Below are positions 50,999-62,440 of a stretch of DNA of 64,000 nucleotides, piece by piece (position 1 is the first letter of the stretch; every line of letters begins with the position of its first letter). The translations under genes and the position numbers were made by a program. This stretch comes from Lichtheimia corymbifera B2541 (taxonomy: Eukaryota; Mucoromycota; Mucoromycetes; Mucorales; Lichtheimiaceae), in assembly GCA_000697475.1 (NCBI GenBank), contig JNEU01000777.1:62001-126000 (forward strand), given 5' to 3'. Under the pieces are notes generated by a model. The model made no database searches, was not told the origin of the DNA, and worked only from the letters and a program-made list of their open reading frames with translations.

Positions 50999-51170
50999 GG
51001 TTGTGGTTAGCGGAATCTAAATCCGCATGATCAATCGTTTACGAAGATTGCGCAATGCAAGAGCATCACCTTCCTACTCGCCGGACGAAAATACACAGTC
51101 ATCACGCAACCATCACGCAATGGAAAGCATTCACACACACATGCACACGCACATAAGCATACGCGTTATC

Positions 51171-51178
51171 TATATAAA
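51171..51178 (+). promoter_or_regulatory. TATA box of the dioxygenase gene
   Basis: TATATAAA lies 69 bp upstream of the ATG at 51247, a normal spacing for a fungal TATA-containing promoter. Confidence 0.65.
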
Positions 51179-51246
51179 CCCCCTACCATGATTACAACAT
51201 CCATATCATTCATCATCTTCATCACTTCTACATTTCTGAAACAATA

Positions 51247-52480
51247 ATGTCTGCCGCTGTTGCCAATACCACTGGTGCTACTCCCAGCAACAATAACTGG
51301 AGAGGCTTTTCCACCACTGAAACCAACGTCATCCAATCCCAATTCCCTGACAGGATTGAAGGCCCCTCAGCATGGGATGGCAAAGAACTTGAGAAGCAAC
51401 CTGAAAAGTGGATCTACCATGTCACCCCTGAAGACATTGCCGACGTTGATAAGGCACTCAAGCATTTCAAGTCACTTGATCTTCCCTTGGTATGTAAAAT
51501 ATCTTTTATCCATCATCCAACAAAATGCTAATTGATATAATCATAGACCGAGATTGCACCATCCAACTTTCCATTGACCACATTTGCTGACGTGATCAAG
51601 AAACAACGTTCTCAGCTATTTGACACACTTGGCTTTGGTTTGATCCGCGGATTCCCTATTCTTGATTACGAACGTAAAGATCAAGCTATTATTTTCATGG
51701 GCATTGGCTCTTATATTGGTATGTAAACGCATGATGGTGGTTGTGTATCTGATATGCTAAACAGCATGTATAGGTAAACGCAAACAACAGAATGGCAAAG
51801 GCCATGTTCTTGGCCATGTCAAAGATCTCACTTATGGATCAACCACCAAGAGTGTATATGATGCAGAATCACCCACGACCCGAATTTATGCTACTCGTAA
51901 AGCCCAACCTTTCCATGTGGATGGTACTGATGTTGTTGGCCTCTTGTGCTTGAACGAAGGTTACGAAGGCGGTGAAAGTTCCCTAATTTCATCTCACACG
52001 GTGTATAATCGCTTGCAAGAACTGCGACCCGATATTGTGGAGCTTTTAAAAGAACCATGGCTGTGGGATCGCAAGGACGAACATGGACCTGGAGAAGCTC
52101 CTTACATTGCTGCTGCGCCGCTCACTTACTATAAGAATCGTCTTTTCACATTCTGGGGCCCACACTTTTTCGAAACCATGAGACGGTTCCCGGAAGTGAC
52201 TATTGATGAACGCAAATTCGAAGCTATGAGGTACATCCAAGAATTGTGCGAACGCGAATCCCTCAACATGTGGCTCAAGGTCGGTGATATGCAATGGGTC
52301 CAAAATTATCAAATCTTGCATGCACGAGGCGCTTACAGAGATCAACCCGGTGCTACCCGTCACTTGTTACGCTTGTGGTTGCTCGTGGATGCAGAACAAG
52401 TTGGCTGGGAAATGCCATTCAAAAAGGGCGACTATGATTTTGGCTATGCCAACCACACCGTTCCTCTGGAGGCCGAGTAA
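51247..52480 (+). CDS. TauD/TfdA-family Fe(II)/2-oxoglutarate dioxygenase
   Basis: 373 aa in three exons (51247-51489, 51547-51718, 51774-52480), exactly in frame. It belongs to the fungal branch of taurine/alpha-ketoglutarate dioxygenases, which often release sulfite from sulfonates or act on related small acids. The iron ligands are visible: H-x-D in QPFHVDGTDVVGLLCL and the distal His in NYQILHARGAY. The 2OG-binding Arg is likely in RHLLRLWLL. Family lead-in blocks are WIYHVTPEDIADVDKAL and LGFGLIRGFPILDYE. A TATA box, a palindrome and a motif cluster upstream suggest regulated expression, perhaps by nutrient supply. The exact substrate cannot be told. Confidence 0.92.
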
Positions 52481-53805
52481 AAACATGGCTCATGGCTTCT
52501 TTTATCAATATCATCGTTTATGTATTCCTTCTTCTATAGTACCATCTTTCATTCCCTCTCACTCTTTCTTGCCGATTGTATACATCCTCTATTTTGTCAC
52601 CCTCCACACCCACTGGTGGTATCGTACGTATTCATCCCAATATCCTGTATAGCACACCCCAACTTTTTACGTCTTTTTTTAAAAATATATCCATTATTGT
52701 TCGCACATAACATGATGGCGCAAATCCGCATTATAAATGATGATGATCATGATTCAGGATAAGCTTCTATGAGTGGTTCAGAAATTAATTAGAAAAGGGA
52801 TGTCTCGAGTTACTATAATAACCCATCTTGAAAGTATACAAAAGGAGATTTTGTCACGAGACGACGACGTCTGACGATGAATTTCTCCTGCTACTGCATA
52901 ACACTAACGTAACTCAAATGCAGCTTCATGTGTCAGTGAGCTACATGCAGCAGTATACCATATGCTGCAGATGACATTGATGCATTACCATAGCTCATGT
53001 CGGCTTGATATCATGTCAACATGGGCTTATTGGATGATTGCATTTGCTGTGTAAATGACCTACTTTTAGAACGGCGAAGACATCGATTTGGGAATAAGGC
53101 AATAAAGGTGCAAGAAAAACAACAACTGACAACATAGCTAACTTGCTGATGCAATGCGTTCAACACCAAAAAAAGGAGTCCAGTGAACGCCCGCTGCAGC
53201 TATACGCACAGGCACGTGATCATTGGATAGCCAAGCACTCATTTTCTGCGATATTGTGATCGGCAGTGATTTTTGGCTGAGTCCCCTATATACAGTCTGC
53301 CTCTCTCCCTTGAGGATGAAATGTGGTTCAATCATTAATCGATATTTCTCTTCTCCTCAATCTTTTACACCCCTTTTCATCCCTACTCAATCCCCTCATT
53401 TTCACACACTCTCTTACACTTTTTTTTCACCCCTGCACATTGGCAACCTGTCACCGGGACCTTGACCGCCCCCCAAACCATCGTCGACAGCATGGCAAAT
53501 GCGCGCCACCATAAGGAAATGGATAAAACAGAGGTGTAGACACCAAGCTATGGATGTGAATTCATTGTGGGTTGCGCTATTTAAGCCAATAAAACGTGGG
53601 CATGTTATAAAATTGCAATGATGAAGGGCATAAACAGCCTAATAACCAGTTGATGACTTCATTGCGGATACCATAAAAAAATTTGCGGAGAATATGTGAA
53701 GGCGCGCGGCATGATAAATGTATTATTGCTTTATAAACCAATTCTGCTCATCACACCTTTTTCTTTTTCTTTTCTTTATACAACGTACACCCATTTTCTA
53801 TATAC
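52481..53805. other. Intergenic, no gene seen
   Basis: This is the 3' flank of the dioxygenase gene and the promoter side of the small coiled-coil gene. A TTATAAA element at 53731-53737 lies about 70 bp before the ATG at 53806, followed by a T/C-rich tract at 53758-53775. Confidence 0.55.
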
Positions 53806-54039
53806 ATGCTGTCATCGCCAAGAATGAACGGAGCAACTGCTAATGGTCACTATGACAACAATGACGGTCTTTTGCGTGATTCGTCAACCAACACACTCAT
53901 GAACCGGGAGCAGCAACTACGTGACGAGATTGCCCGATTGCGACGTGAAGAACAAGAACTGCGCGAAAAAGATTTGTGGATCAAGCAAAATATTGTAGCC
54001 GTGAGGGAAAAGATGATGATGGTTTCAGACAGACGTTAA
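53806..54039 (+). CDS. Small coiled-coil protein, 77 aa
   Basis: Intronless. The N-terminal 30 residues are polar (Asn/Gly/Ser). Residues 33-72 form a heptad-like, highly charged helix (NREQQLRDEIARLRREEQEL, then REKDLWIKQNIVAVREKMMM). A TATA-like element and a pyrimidine-rich leader support expression. The stop is 88 bp from the convergent end of the kinase gene. No family is recognised; it could be a coiled-coil adaptor or a light-chain-like subunit. Confidence 0.6.
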   Translation: MLSSPRMNGATANGHYDNNDGLLRDSSTNTLMNREQQLRDEIARLRREEQELREKDLWIKQNIVAVREKMMMVSDRR

Positions 54040-54127
54040 TAGTGTAGACTTTTCATTGTGTTGTTGCCTCTTTGTTTTATTCCCCCCTTTTATTGTGATT
54101 GTCAACAACCATTTCTTTATCATCTTA

Positions 54128-56176
54128 TCAAGAAGAAAAACGCTTGGGTCGTCTGGAGCTGCAGGATTTCCCTGTAATGTATTGTTGGCAGGATGGATGG
54201 CATTGGTATCGACATGCTGAAAGGAATATGCATAACATATATAACATACCATGAGAAAAAGTGGATGTGGATGATATATATCAAAAGTACATTGTGAGTT
54301 GGGGTTTGCCTTTTTGCTCCTCTCTTCCTCTCTCTCTTTCATCTCCTTTTCACAATCCCTCATTTCTCGTATCCCCTCCTCCATCATCACCTCCTCCTCC
54401 ATCCCTTGGTGCATAAAAGAGATATTTACCTCGGCATACCAATGCACGTGGGCCCCATAGTTTGTCCTGACAGTATTCACATTTTCCTGTTGACACTTTA
54501 ACACTTTCAAACTCATGAGCATCATCCTGCTGAGGGTGCGTCATGGCTATTAGCTATCTACGTAATGCATCCCTTTTTCACTTTTAACACTTGCCTTCAA
54601 TGGTAATCGTTTCATCCGAGTTTCCATTTGTTCCATCGCCCGTTCAAGTTCTAAAGTGGCGGATTTCTTGTTTGTTGATTGTTGTTTGTTGGGCTATTGA
54701 GAGAGCGAGAACATGTTAGAATAGGATGATCCACCACAACAAATAGACTGACCTGGTATGAAAATCCAATAAAGGGCAGGTGATTGATATGGTCAATACC
54801 AGTTGCATTCTTCCATATTATGTCATCATGATCATTGTTGTCGTCATCCAATACAGAAAAGTTCGATGTGTCGTCAGGAGAAGCAAGAGTAGGTCGAAAG
54901 GGTGGAGTGCTTTTGCGCAGGTGGTCCCAGTCAATGCCATTGAAGAAGGGATGTGCCTTGATTTCCTCTACATTTTTGGGTCTCGTCTCGCGTTTCGACA
55001 ATAACCTTTCCCGACACACACGTCAATCCACGTCAAGGAATATCATATGACCGATAATAGACATTTTTACCTGAGAATGAGATCACGACATGCAGGGGAC
55101 ACGGGACGTGGAAATTCGATTGATTTGTGAAACATAATGTTGAGGTAGGTGTCTTTTTCACTCTTGTCGCTGTGAAAGGGTGGATTTTGTTGCAAAGCTT
55201 CATATAAAACGATGCCTACTGACCACCAATCGACTTCTGTACCATAAGTTGATGCACATTGTAACACCTCGGGTGACACATAATCGCAAGTGCCGACTGG
55301 TAAGAGCATATCTTTGTTGCTGTTGTTGCTACTGCTGGTGACACTCTTCATTGCAATACAAGATCCAAAGTCAGCGAGTTTGACGTGGCCCGTGCTGTCG
55401 ATCAAGATGTTTTGTGGTTTAATGTCGCGATGAAGGTAACCTAGCTGATGTAGGCTATCCACTGCAAGGATGGTCTCGGCAATATAAAAGCGCGCTTCCT
55501 TTTCACTCAAGCACAATGTCTCTTTACGATCCAGTACGCTAAATAGATCACCGCCACCAGCGTATTCCATGACAAGATATAAATGATCATCGTCTTGAAA
55601 GGCAGCATGTAAACTTGGGATCCATTCAGTATTAGCTTGTGATAATACGGTACGCTCCTCCATAAAAGATGCACGCTATATGACATGCTCGGCTGTTGTG
55701 AGTTGATATGGATGATGATGATGATGAAAAAAAAGCAGTACCTCGCGTTGTGCAAGCATATGGCGTTTGTTTAATATTTTCATGGCGTAAATCTGGTTGT
55801 CGAGTCGACTGCGGACGATCGATACCTTGTGATTTTATATTAGAAACGCGAATATTTTCAGCTTCAATTTCATTACCTGTGCAAATTGACCTCTTGCCAA
55901 GGGACGTATATGTTCAAAATCATCCTTGTTGATTCGTAACCGAGCAATATCATTATAGATGGGTTCAACTTTTGTGTGTTCATTCCATTAGTTTGGTTAC
56001 AGAAAGGAATAAAAAAGGTCCGACAACGTACATTGTTTCAAAAAGGATGGTATTTCTGGAAGAGCTTTTGCGTCTTTGTAGATAGCGACGATACAATCGA
56101 ATAAAGCGTTTGAATGAGAATGAAGGAGTTGATCAAGTTGCTGCTGTGCGGCGGAGGTTTTCGGAGTGGAGAGCAT
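54128..56176 (-). CDS. AGC-family kinase of the DMPK/MRCK/ROCK group with C-terminal C1 domain
   Basis: 488 aa in eight exons: 56176-56032, 55968-55877, 55825-55742, 55675-55071, 55005-54753, 54693-54595, 54529-54430 and 54216-54128, exactly in frame. The N-terminal ~70 residues match the capped-helix region of this group. The kinase has AMKIL (catalytic Lys), HRDIKPQN, DFGSC, GTCDYVSPEVL and the AGC tail ending LPFIGFSY. A C1 zinc module follows (HEFESVKVSTGKCEYC, LWGPRALVC, CRYQCHPSC). The Gly loop reads ARGQFAQV, lacking two of the usual glycines. The long coiled coil, PH and CNH regions of animal MRCK are absent. Intron 6 is GC-AG (GCAAGT). It likely acts in Rho/Cdc42-type polarity or actomyosin control. 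It shares a 316-bp upstream region with the CDK gene. Confidence 0.9.
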
Positions 56177-56492
56177 GATGATGGGTTTGTATATGCAATG
56201 TAGTGGAGAGTAGTGAGAAGAAGGGAAAAGAGAGAGAGAGAGTGTGTGTGTGTGAGTAGTTTATGCAACAAGGATGTATGGCCAAGTGTGAAAAAGAGGA
56301 TAGATGAGGCAACAGCAATGATAGGTTTGGACCTGGAAAACATTCTCCTTTCTTGGATAACTCTGGATTCTAATGTTCCGATGGCGAGGATGAGGATGAT
56401 GAAGTTCACGCAGCACCAACACCCAGCAGCAGGAAATATCCATCCTCCGCTCTCACTTTTACACCCCTTGTTCCTACTCTTTTGAACTTGTA

Positions 56493-57443
56493 ATGTCAAC
56501 TGGCAACAGTGCAACTCCCGATCAACGATACACACGACTCGAAAAGCTGGGTGAAGGCACCTATGCAACCGTCTACAAGGGGAAAAGTCGTCTCAGTGGT
56601 GAACTTGTTGCGCTCAAAGAAATCCACCTTGACCCAGAAGAAGGCGCTCCATCGACAGCCATTCGAGAGATTTCACTCATGAAAGAACTCAAGCATCCCA
56701 ATATCTTACGACTCCTGGACGTCATTCACACTGAGGGGAAGCTCATTCTCATTTTCGAGTATATGGATCAGGACCTCAAAAAGTACATGGATGCTACAGC
56801 ACGGTCGTCTGGTGGCAGCAACGGCGTTGGCGGTGGACATCAGCATACTACAGCATTGGACCCTGCTGTTATCAAATCATTGATGTATCAGCTATTGAAA
56901 GGAATCGCGTACTGTCATGACAACAGGGTGTTACATCGCGACTTGAAACCGCAGAATCTATTGATGAGCAAACGACTTGATTTGAAGCTGGGCGACTTTG
57001 GATTGGCACGTGCATTTGGTATCCCTGTCAACACCTTTTCAAATGAAGTGGTGACCTTGTGGTATCGAGCACCGGATGTCTTGTTAGGATCACGCATGTA
57101 TTCAACTTCGATTGATATCTGGTCGGCTGGATGTATCATGGCTGAAATGTATACGGGTCGTCCTCTCTTTCCTGGCACTACCAATGAGGATCAACTGCAA
57201 AAGATCTTCCGTATGATGGGAACACCAACAGAACAAACTTGGCCAGGTGTATCTCAATTACCAGAATACAAGCCCAATCAACCTATCTATCCAGCTCAAC
57301 GATTGAACACCATCCTTCCCACTGTCGATGCATGTGCTATTGATCTCCTCACTCGTATGCTGCAATACCAACCCCAACTCAGGATATCCGCCAAAGATGC
57401 TCTTAATCACCCATACTTTAATGAAGTCAGATATATGCAATAG
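56493..57443 (+). CDS. PHO85: Pho85-like cyclin-dependent kinase
   Basis: Intronless, 316 aa. CDK that pairs with Pcl-type cyclins in phosphate signalling, cell cycle and polarity. The Gly loop is [11 protein letters not shown], the catalytic Lys is in VALKEIHL, and the cyclin-binding helix is [17 protein letters not shown] and [20 protein letters not shown] are intact; the T-loop has Ser in the Pho85/CDK5 form rather than the Thr of Cdc28. [20 protein letters not shown] is typical of Pho85. A Gly/Ser-rich insert at about residues 107-122 is unusual. It is divergent from the DMPK-like kinase. Confidence 0.95.
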   Translation: MSTGNSATPDQRYTRLEKLGEGTYATVYKGKSRLSGELVALKEIHLDPEEGAPSTAIREISLMKELKHPNILRLLDVIHTEGKLILIFEYMDQDLKKYMDATARSSGGSNGVGGGHQHTTALDPAVIKSLMYQLLKGIAYCHDNRVLHRDLKPQNLLMSKRLDLKLGDFGLARAFGIPVNTFSNEVVTLWYRAPDVLLGSRMYSTSIDIWSAGCIMAEMYTGRPLFPGTTNEDQLQKIFRMMGTPTEQTWPGVSQLPEYKPNQPIYPAQRLNTILPTVDACAIDLLTRMLQYQPQLRISAKDALNHPYFNEVRYMQ

Positions 57444-57611
57444 TAGTAGTATAGCTGTTTATGGACAAAACAAATGAAGAATACGCTTTATTACGATAAC
57501 AATGCCAAGTAAGAGAGTACGCTAGGGGTGTGTGTGTGGAGGAGGGGAATATGCAACAAATGAAAAGGAAAACAAGAGAAATGATGAATAGTGGGGTTGT
57601 TGTTGTTGTTG

Positions 57612-58238
57612 TTACTTTTGCAAGCCATCCCAATCCACAAAAAGTTCATCAAAAGTATTGTTGCTTGGTGGACTATTCCCGGTACTGTGTTCGTCATCGG
57701 ATGAAGAAGAAAATGAGAGCATAGGCGAGGGCATTAATTGTTCTTGTGATGTTGGAATAGCCTCCGCTGCAGGGAAAAGGAGATACAACAGACCACATAT
57801 CGCATTCACAGGCCATCGACAGCAAAAAAAATTACTCCACTGGGTGGGGGTTGTGAGCCTTGGATTGGGTTTCTCAATATTACGGTTATGCTGCGGTGGA
57901 TGCTGTTGCTGCGGTTGTTGCTGTATTCCTCTTTGCGATCCGTGCTGAATCGCAAAAGCCATCCAAACCAAAGGGCAATTTGCTCAACGCCATGAGCTGT
58001 GCACTCATCAATTGTAGCTGTGCTTCAAGGAACTGGTTTCGTTGCGACAATTGATCGTTTTCTTCTTTCAGACGCTTGTTGCTTGTCTCGAGGTCGGTTA
58101 CATAGCGACGCTTTCTGTCCCTTGATTCTTGGGCCGCAGCTCGATTACGCAGAATTCTTTCCTTGGTCTTTTGGTCCTTATCGTCAAGCGTAAGCTTCAT
58201 TTTCTTTCGGCTGACGTTGGTAATATCGGTTGATGACA
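57612..58238 (-). CDS. HAC1: HAC1/XBP1-like bZIP factor with probable Ire1-spliced mRNA
   Basis: Master regulator of the unfolded protein response by similarity. From the ATG at 58238 the first frame encodes a basic region (KTKERILRNRAAAQESRDRK) and a leucine zipper (ETSNKRLKEENDQLSQRNQF), then stops at 57886 after 117 aa. A second frame, open from 57971 to 57612, ends in an acidic, Ser-rich tail ending FDELFVDWDGLQK. Removing 57944-57770 (175 nt) joins the two frames: GAT TCA G + CA GCG GAG. The ends of that segment are not GT-AG; they sit in hairpin loops that resemble Ire1 targets. This is the arrangement known for HAC1, HacA and XBP1. The basic region resembles XBP1/Hac1 more than other fungal bZIPs. 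The spliced product is about 150 aa, shorter than HacA. Confidence 0.8.
57770..57944 (-). other. Putative Ire1-type unconventional intron (175 nt)
   Basis: The 5' cleavage loop is CAGCACG (57947-57941) on a 9-bp stem (TTTTGCGAT pairing with ATCGCAAAG). The 3' cleavage loop is CTGCAGC (57772-57766) on a 5-bp stem (TTTCC pairing with GGAGG). Ire1 cuts after the third base of seven-base loops of the form CNG|CNGN. The 3' loop fits exactly; the 5' loop differs at position 6 (C instead of G). Two CCGCAGC sequences at about 57917 and 57896 fit the consensus but show no stem. Using either of those instead also restores the frame. Confidence 0.6.
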
Positions 58239-58634
58239 TAGTTCCCACCCAATGGAGTAAAAATAGTTGAAAAATAAAGAGAAAACCAAAGAATTCCAAG
58301 CAACAAAGCAAAGTGGAATCTTTATGTTCATTGGCAGCCAATCACAATGGAACACGATCCGAGGAAGATGCCGATATTTTTGGAAACCCATGGATGAACT
58401 GGGCGCTGGTATTCATTGTCCCGCGGATTAATACTTCGAGACCACACCCACCCCCCTTCAATATGCCCCACACTCAAACATCACATTTAGACAGCTCCGC
58501 TCACATGAAGACCTTCCGGTATCTCCCGTCATCAACCTCATTCATATAAAAGCCGACAAACTTGATTCCATGCCTCTTTGAACAACCCATAATTTCTCTT
58601 TAAACAAGATTCACCCTTCTCTCTCTATGTCAAT
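58239..58634. promoter_or_regulatory. Divergent region between bZIP gene and 58635 gene, with TATA box
   Basis: 396 bp between divergent genes. CATATAAAAG at about 58543-58552 is a TATA box about 85 bp before the ATG at 58635. A CCACCC-rich patch lies at about 58443-58458. No obvious UPR element (CAGCGTG-like) was found. Confidence 0.5.
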
Positions 58635-59204
58635 ATGTGGAACAACAAGCGATCTGCCCCTGCTACACCATTTGCTCGTCAATTATCACCTCGTCAGGTA
58701 GCCTCCAAGGCCCATTCCTTAGCTTGCAAAAAGCTGGATCGAGACGATCGTCGTCGCAGACCACAATATCACATGCGTGAACGTGTCTTGCTATACAACA
58801 CCATGTCAAGTGCAGACTCTTATCTCAACAAGCGCACTCCACGTTCAAATCGACGAGTCTTATCTGCTGAAGAAGATGATCTAGTTGGATACGATGAACA
58901 ACCACAAAACCACCATCACAATAATCAGCATCATCCACCACATCATCATTCACCACTCTGTGATAATCCTATGACCGATGACGACGATGAAGAAGATGAT
59001 GAAGACGTTGATGAGCCTCAAGAAATCAATAACTCAATCATGACACCCCAAGATAACAAGCATGATAATGCGCAGGCGCACTCTTCATCATCATCATCTA
59101 TACCCCCATATTCCGCCACTGCTATTGCTGATTGCCGGATTAATGATCTCTTTAATGCATACCATCCCCCAAGGCTCTCCTGCCTTTCTCCAGTCATCAT
59201 TTAA
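58635..59204 (+). CDS. Unrecognised 189-aa acidic/His-rich protein
   Basis: Intronless. The N-terminal ~75 residues are basic and look conserved (ATPFARQLSPRQVASKAHSL, then HMRERVLLYNTMSSADSYL). The middle is low complexity: His/Asn/Pro-rich at about 91-115, then a long Asp/Glu run, then Ser-rich. The end, DCRINDLFNAYHPP, again looks ordered. The gene has a good TATA box and leader. I do not recognise the family; short conserved ends around a disordered acidic core suggest a regulatory or scaffolding protein. Confidence 0.65.
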   Translation: MWNNKRSAPATPFARQLSPRQVASKAHSLACKKLDRDDRRRRPQYHMRERVLLYNTMSSADSYLNKRTPRSNRRVLSAEEDDLVGYDEQPQNHHHNNQHHPPHHHSPLCDNPMTDDDDEEDDEDVDEPQEINNSIMTPQDNKHDNAQAHSSSSSSIPPYSATAIADCRINDLFNAYHPPRLSCLSPVII

Positions 59205-61789
59205 AACCCTCCATCATCATTCTCTCTCTTCTCATCCCAAAATCTTGCATGTATCATAATGTCTCATTATTAAAACAAAAAACAATGAAGCTTTTTGCTT
59301 TACAATGCCGGCAAAGTCCAAGCCGGCTTTACCCGAAACATTCCGTTGGTCGTTAATGCATGTCGCAATAGTAGTCGAGATCATCATATGAAGAACAACA
59401 GGGTCGACGGGAAGGGATTTCAAAAAAATACCGCGGATCCTAGATTCCGAGGTGTGAGCAAAAATAAGGAGTGGGTGTGAACGCAAAAACAGCGCATCGT
59501 GTAAATGTCCCATCACAGGCAGTGCTTGTTCATTCAACAACAAACCTACACACTTGTACTCTATCCATTTTCTTTTTCTTGTTCACATCAACCCCTTTTT
59601 GTTCATATAAATGATGCCAAGAAGTGGATTGTCGTTGAATTATTATAGTCTAGACCCAAACTGCTGCTGCTGCTCTGCAATGCAGCCATCTGTTTCCCCT
59701 TGCAATCCAAATGGCTAATATCGACATCAATTTGGTTTCGCTTTCACACCTCCGCATGTACAAGAATACATTTCATAATGTCCGATCTGGCCTATCGTGA
59801 AGAATATCAAACATTGCCAGTCGGGTGGGATCGGGGTGGTGTGCACGCAGTGCGGTTCCTGCATATGGTCAAACATAAACGTCATTATTCTAATCCATTG
59901 ATGCGATCCATGATAAGTATGATCTCCTATCCTAATCATGTTGTCATCCTGATCAATCTAGGACCCATGATAAAGAGAAAAAAAAGACCCCATTGAAAAG
60001 TTTGATCCATCCATCTTGTAGGCGTAAAGGAGTTGTCATTGTTGCAATTGGGATTCAAGCAACACAAACAAAGAAAAATATAACGGTCCCGATCCAACAA
60101 ACCAAACCTGCGGTTGTTTTTTTGTTTTTCCCATACCCAAAGAGCTGACAATGCCATTTGGTATATGCCGTGGAGGGGTGGTTTGCATTACAATGGTGCA
60201 AGGCATCATTTTGTGAAAGCATAATGCATTATGGTGGCTTTTCCGAACAATAAATGACTTTTACGATCCCACGCACAGATCGATGTTTCGTGTAACCAAC
60301 CCCGTGGTTTCACAGACACAAATTTGCCACACCCGTGACGATAGAAATCTCAGACATATCACTGCCACATTAGCCGATCCCCACCTTCTACTTGTGTCAT
60401 ATGACGGTTGCCATGTTGAGCAACACCAATTCCAAATATCATAGCAACGCTTCATTATGGATGATAGCTGATATCGTCAATGATGTTGGATGTTGACTAG
60501 CGACGGCACCACGGCTGACTGATCTTTAAAACATCAAACACATGTCGTCATGGCTATAATGTCCGTCGTTCTCCGAAACATGTGCTAATGGAGCTGGGGC
60601 CACCAAATGACTTTTTCTTTTCTTCAAATGACGTCCTTGATTAAACCCATTGATTGATGGATGCTGATAATCGGATATTCTTGCATAATGGTTTTTTTGA
60701 TCCACCGTTCGTAAAGGATGGAGGGACCACATCCGGACTCATGCTCGCATTCGGGTTCATTGCAAATTAGAGTTTTATACTTGCCCGTGGGTGCGCATGA
60801 CAATCATCTGGTGGTTTACAAATGCAACGACAATGACAGAAGGGATCGATATAGGCTGCATATGGGATGGAGGGCGATGAGACATTATATTACAGTATTG
60901 TAATGGCTGGTTCCTGGCATACAATGGATGATGATGGGATAGGATGCTTACACGATTTGATTGATGGTGTTCACCTTGACAATGATTCAGGGCTGGTCTT
61001 TGCCACCATCACTCTTTGATTGACAACGTTAATGGTAACCCCAACTATTGAATTTTCCCAGCCTTTGACTGCCTCGCTTTCCAAGGGGCATCAGTAAATC
61101 ATCATGTGACATACGAGTTGTCCTCCACAAACAGTGCTAGCGGCCCAGTGACTGAGGGTTGTTGAGTATGCCTTGAGACACATCCAGACCACCGTGAGCA
61201 AAGCCGTATGCATACCCATGCACATGACCCGTCCATCGCTAATGAGCAACAATTACACACATGTGGTGTAACCATAACCTTCACAAAGATTCTTCGTGGT
61301 GCTCAAGCTTCAGGTATATTTCGTCTCCTTGAGAAAACGTTGTATCTTTGGTACAGCTTCTTTGATTGTAACCGGCATTTACATCCATGGTTTTAAACAA
61401 GCGACTACAAGTATATGACTGTGATGCAAGGTTGGTAACCTGTGAGGAATCATTTTTATGAGAGCTTATCTTGACAATGCCTCAAACATTCATGTCAATT
61501 ATTCACAGCAAATAAAAATAAACAACGCATTCTGCTCAATCCTGATTACCAATAAATTGCAATGCAAGGGAGGGTTTGGGAACCATTCCTGCCTTTCGTC
61601 TATCAATACATGAACTATGTAGGACCAGTGACAAAAGAACAAAAGCATCTCGATACGATGATGTAAATGATCCAATCTCACTTTCCAACCTTCAAGTCTC
61701 TATTCCCCTTCCTTTCAATCCAGAAATCAACCCAGTGATCCACAACTTAAGCATATGAACGGATTGCATGATGCTCTTTTATATAAAAT
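59205..61789. other. Long intergenic region, no convincing gene
   Basis: Only short frames (up to about 100 codons) appear and none resembles a family. A CTG repeat (four units) lies at about 59660-59673 and an A-rich run at 59980. No tRNA-like cloverleaf was recognised. Confidence 0.5.
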
Positions 61790-62440
61790 ATGTTGAATTT
61801 AATGGAAAAGTCGAAGAATAACACATGATAATGTGTTGTTTATCGAGAAAGTATGATAAGGGAACATCATTGTAAATTGAATAAGCTACGAGTGAATCAC
61901 ATCGAGTCGACAGGGACAACTGTGCTATTGTATTCTTGATTACTGCCGTCATAAACATCCTTCATCCACGATTGTAAATAGCTGCTGCATGCATTGACCT
62001 GAGTATTCCAATAGCATCCATGGCTGTCAGGCACCTTTCACCAAAATATAACCCATGTTGCCAATCCCATCCAATCCATCATCATCCTCAGAGGAATCCA
62101 CGTAAAATGATCCATCGTTTCTGCTGCCCGCGCGACACGTAACCAGAGCAACATTCCAGGATATCTCGTCACTGCACTTGATTGCATCCATCCATAAAAT
62201 CCACTATGTTGGTCGAAGATAGCCATGTGATCGCTGCTGGTATGCTCCCTTCTCCATCCAACTGTTGATCAATCCGTTCTTGCTCATTTTCTTCCATCGC
62301 ACATCAACCAGGTGAGATTGCTTGTATTGCGGCGTACTCGATAGCTGATATGACATCTCATCCATTGGAATTCTTAACACAAGCTGCGGGAAGTAACTTG
62401 AGACATCGAAGCAAAGATCTTGATAATAGCAACAGCTGTA
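61790..62440 (-). mobile_element. Coding-like relic attached to the repeat, copy B
   Basis: Reverse complement of this segment aligns with 11497-12090. Shared peptides include MEENEQERIDQ with the same downstream stop, PQYKQS, SSEDDDGLDGI and NACSSYLQSWMKDVY. The copies differ at many positions, including amino-acid changes, and copy B lacks part of the segment between DGLDGI and the NACSSY block's lead-in. No complete ORF is present. Order relative to the repeat arm is the same as in copy A. Confidence 0.5.

Noticed and set aside
57893..57923. Two CCGCAGC sequences as the 5' Ire1 site of the bZIP mRNA
   Set aside because: They match the loop consensus but I see no flanking stem, so CAGCACG at 57941-57947 with its 9-bp stem was preferred; not excluded.
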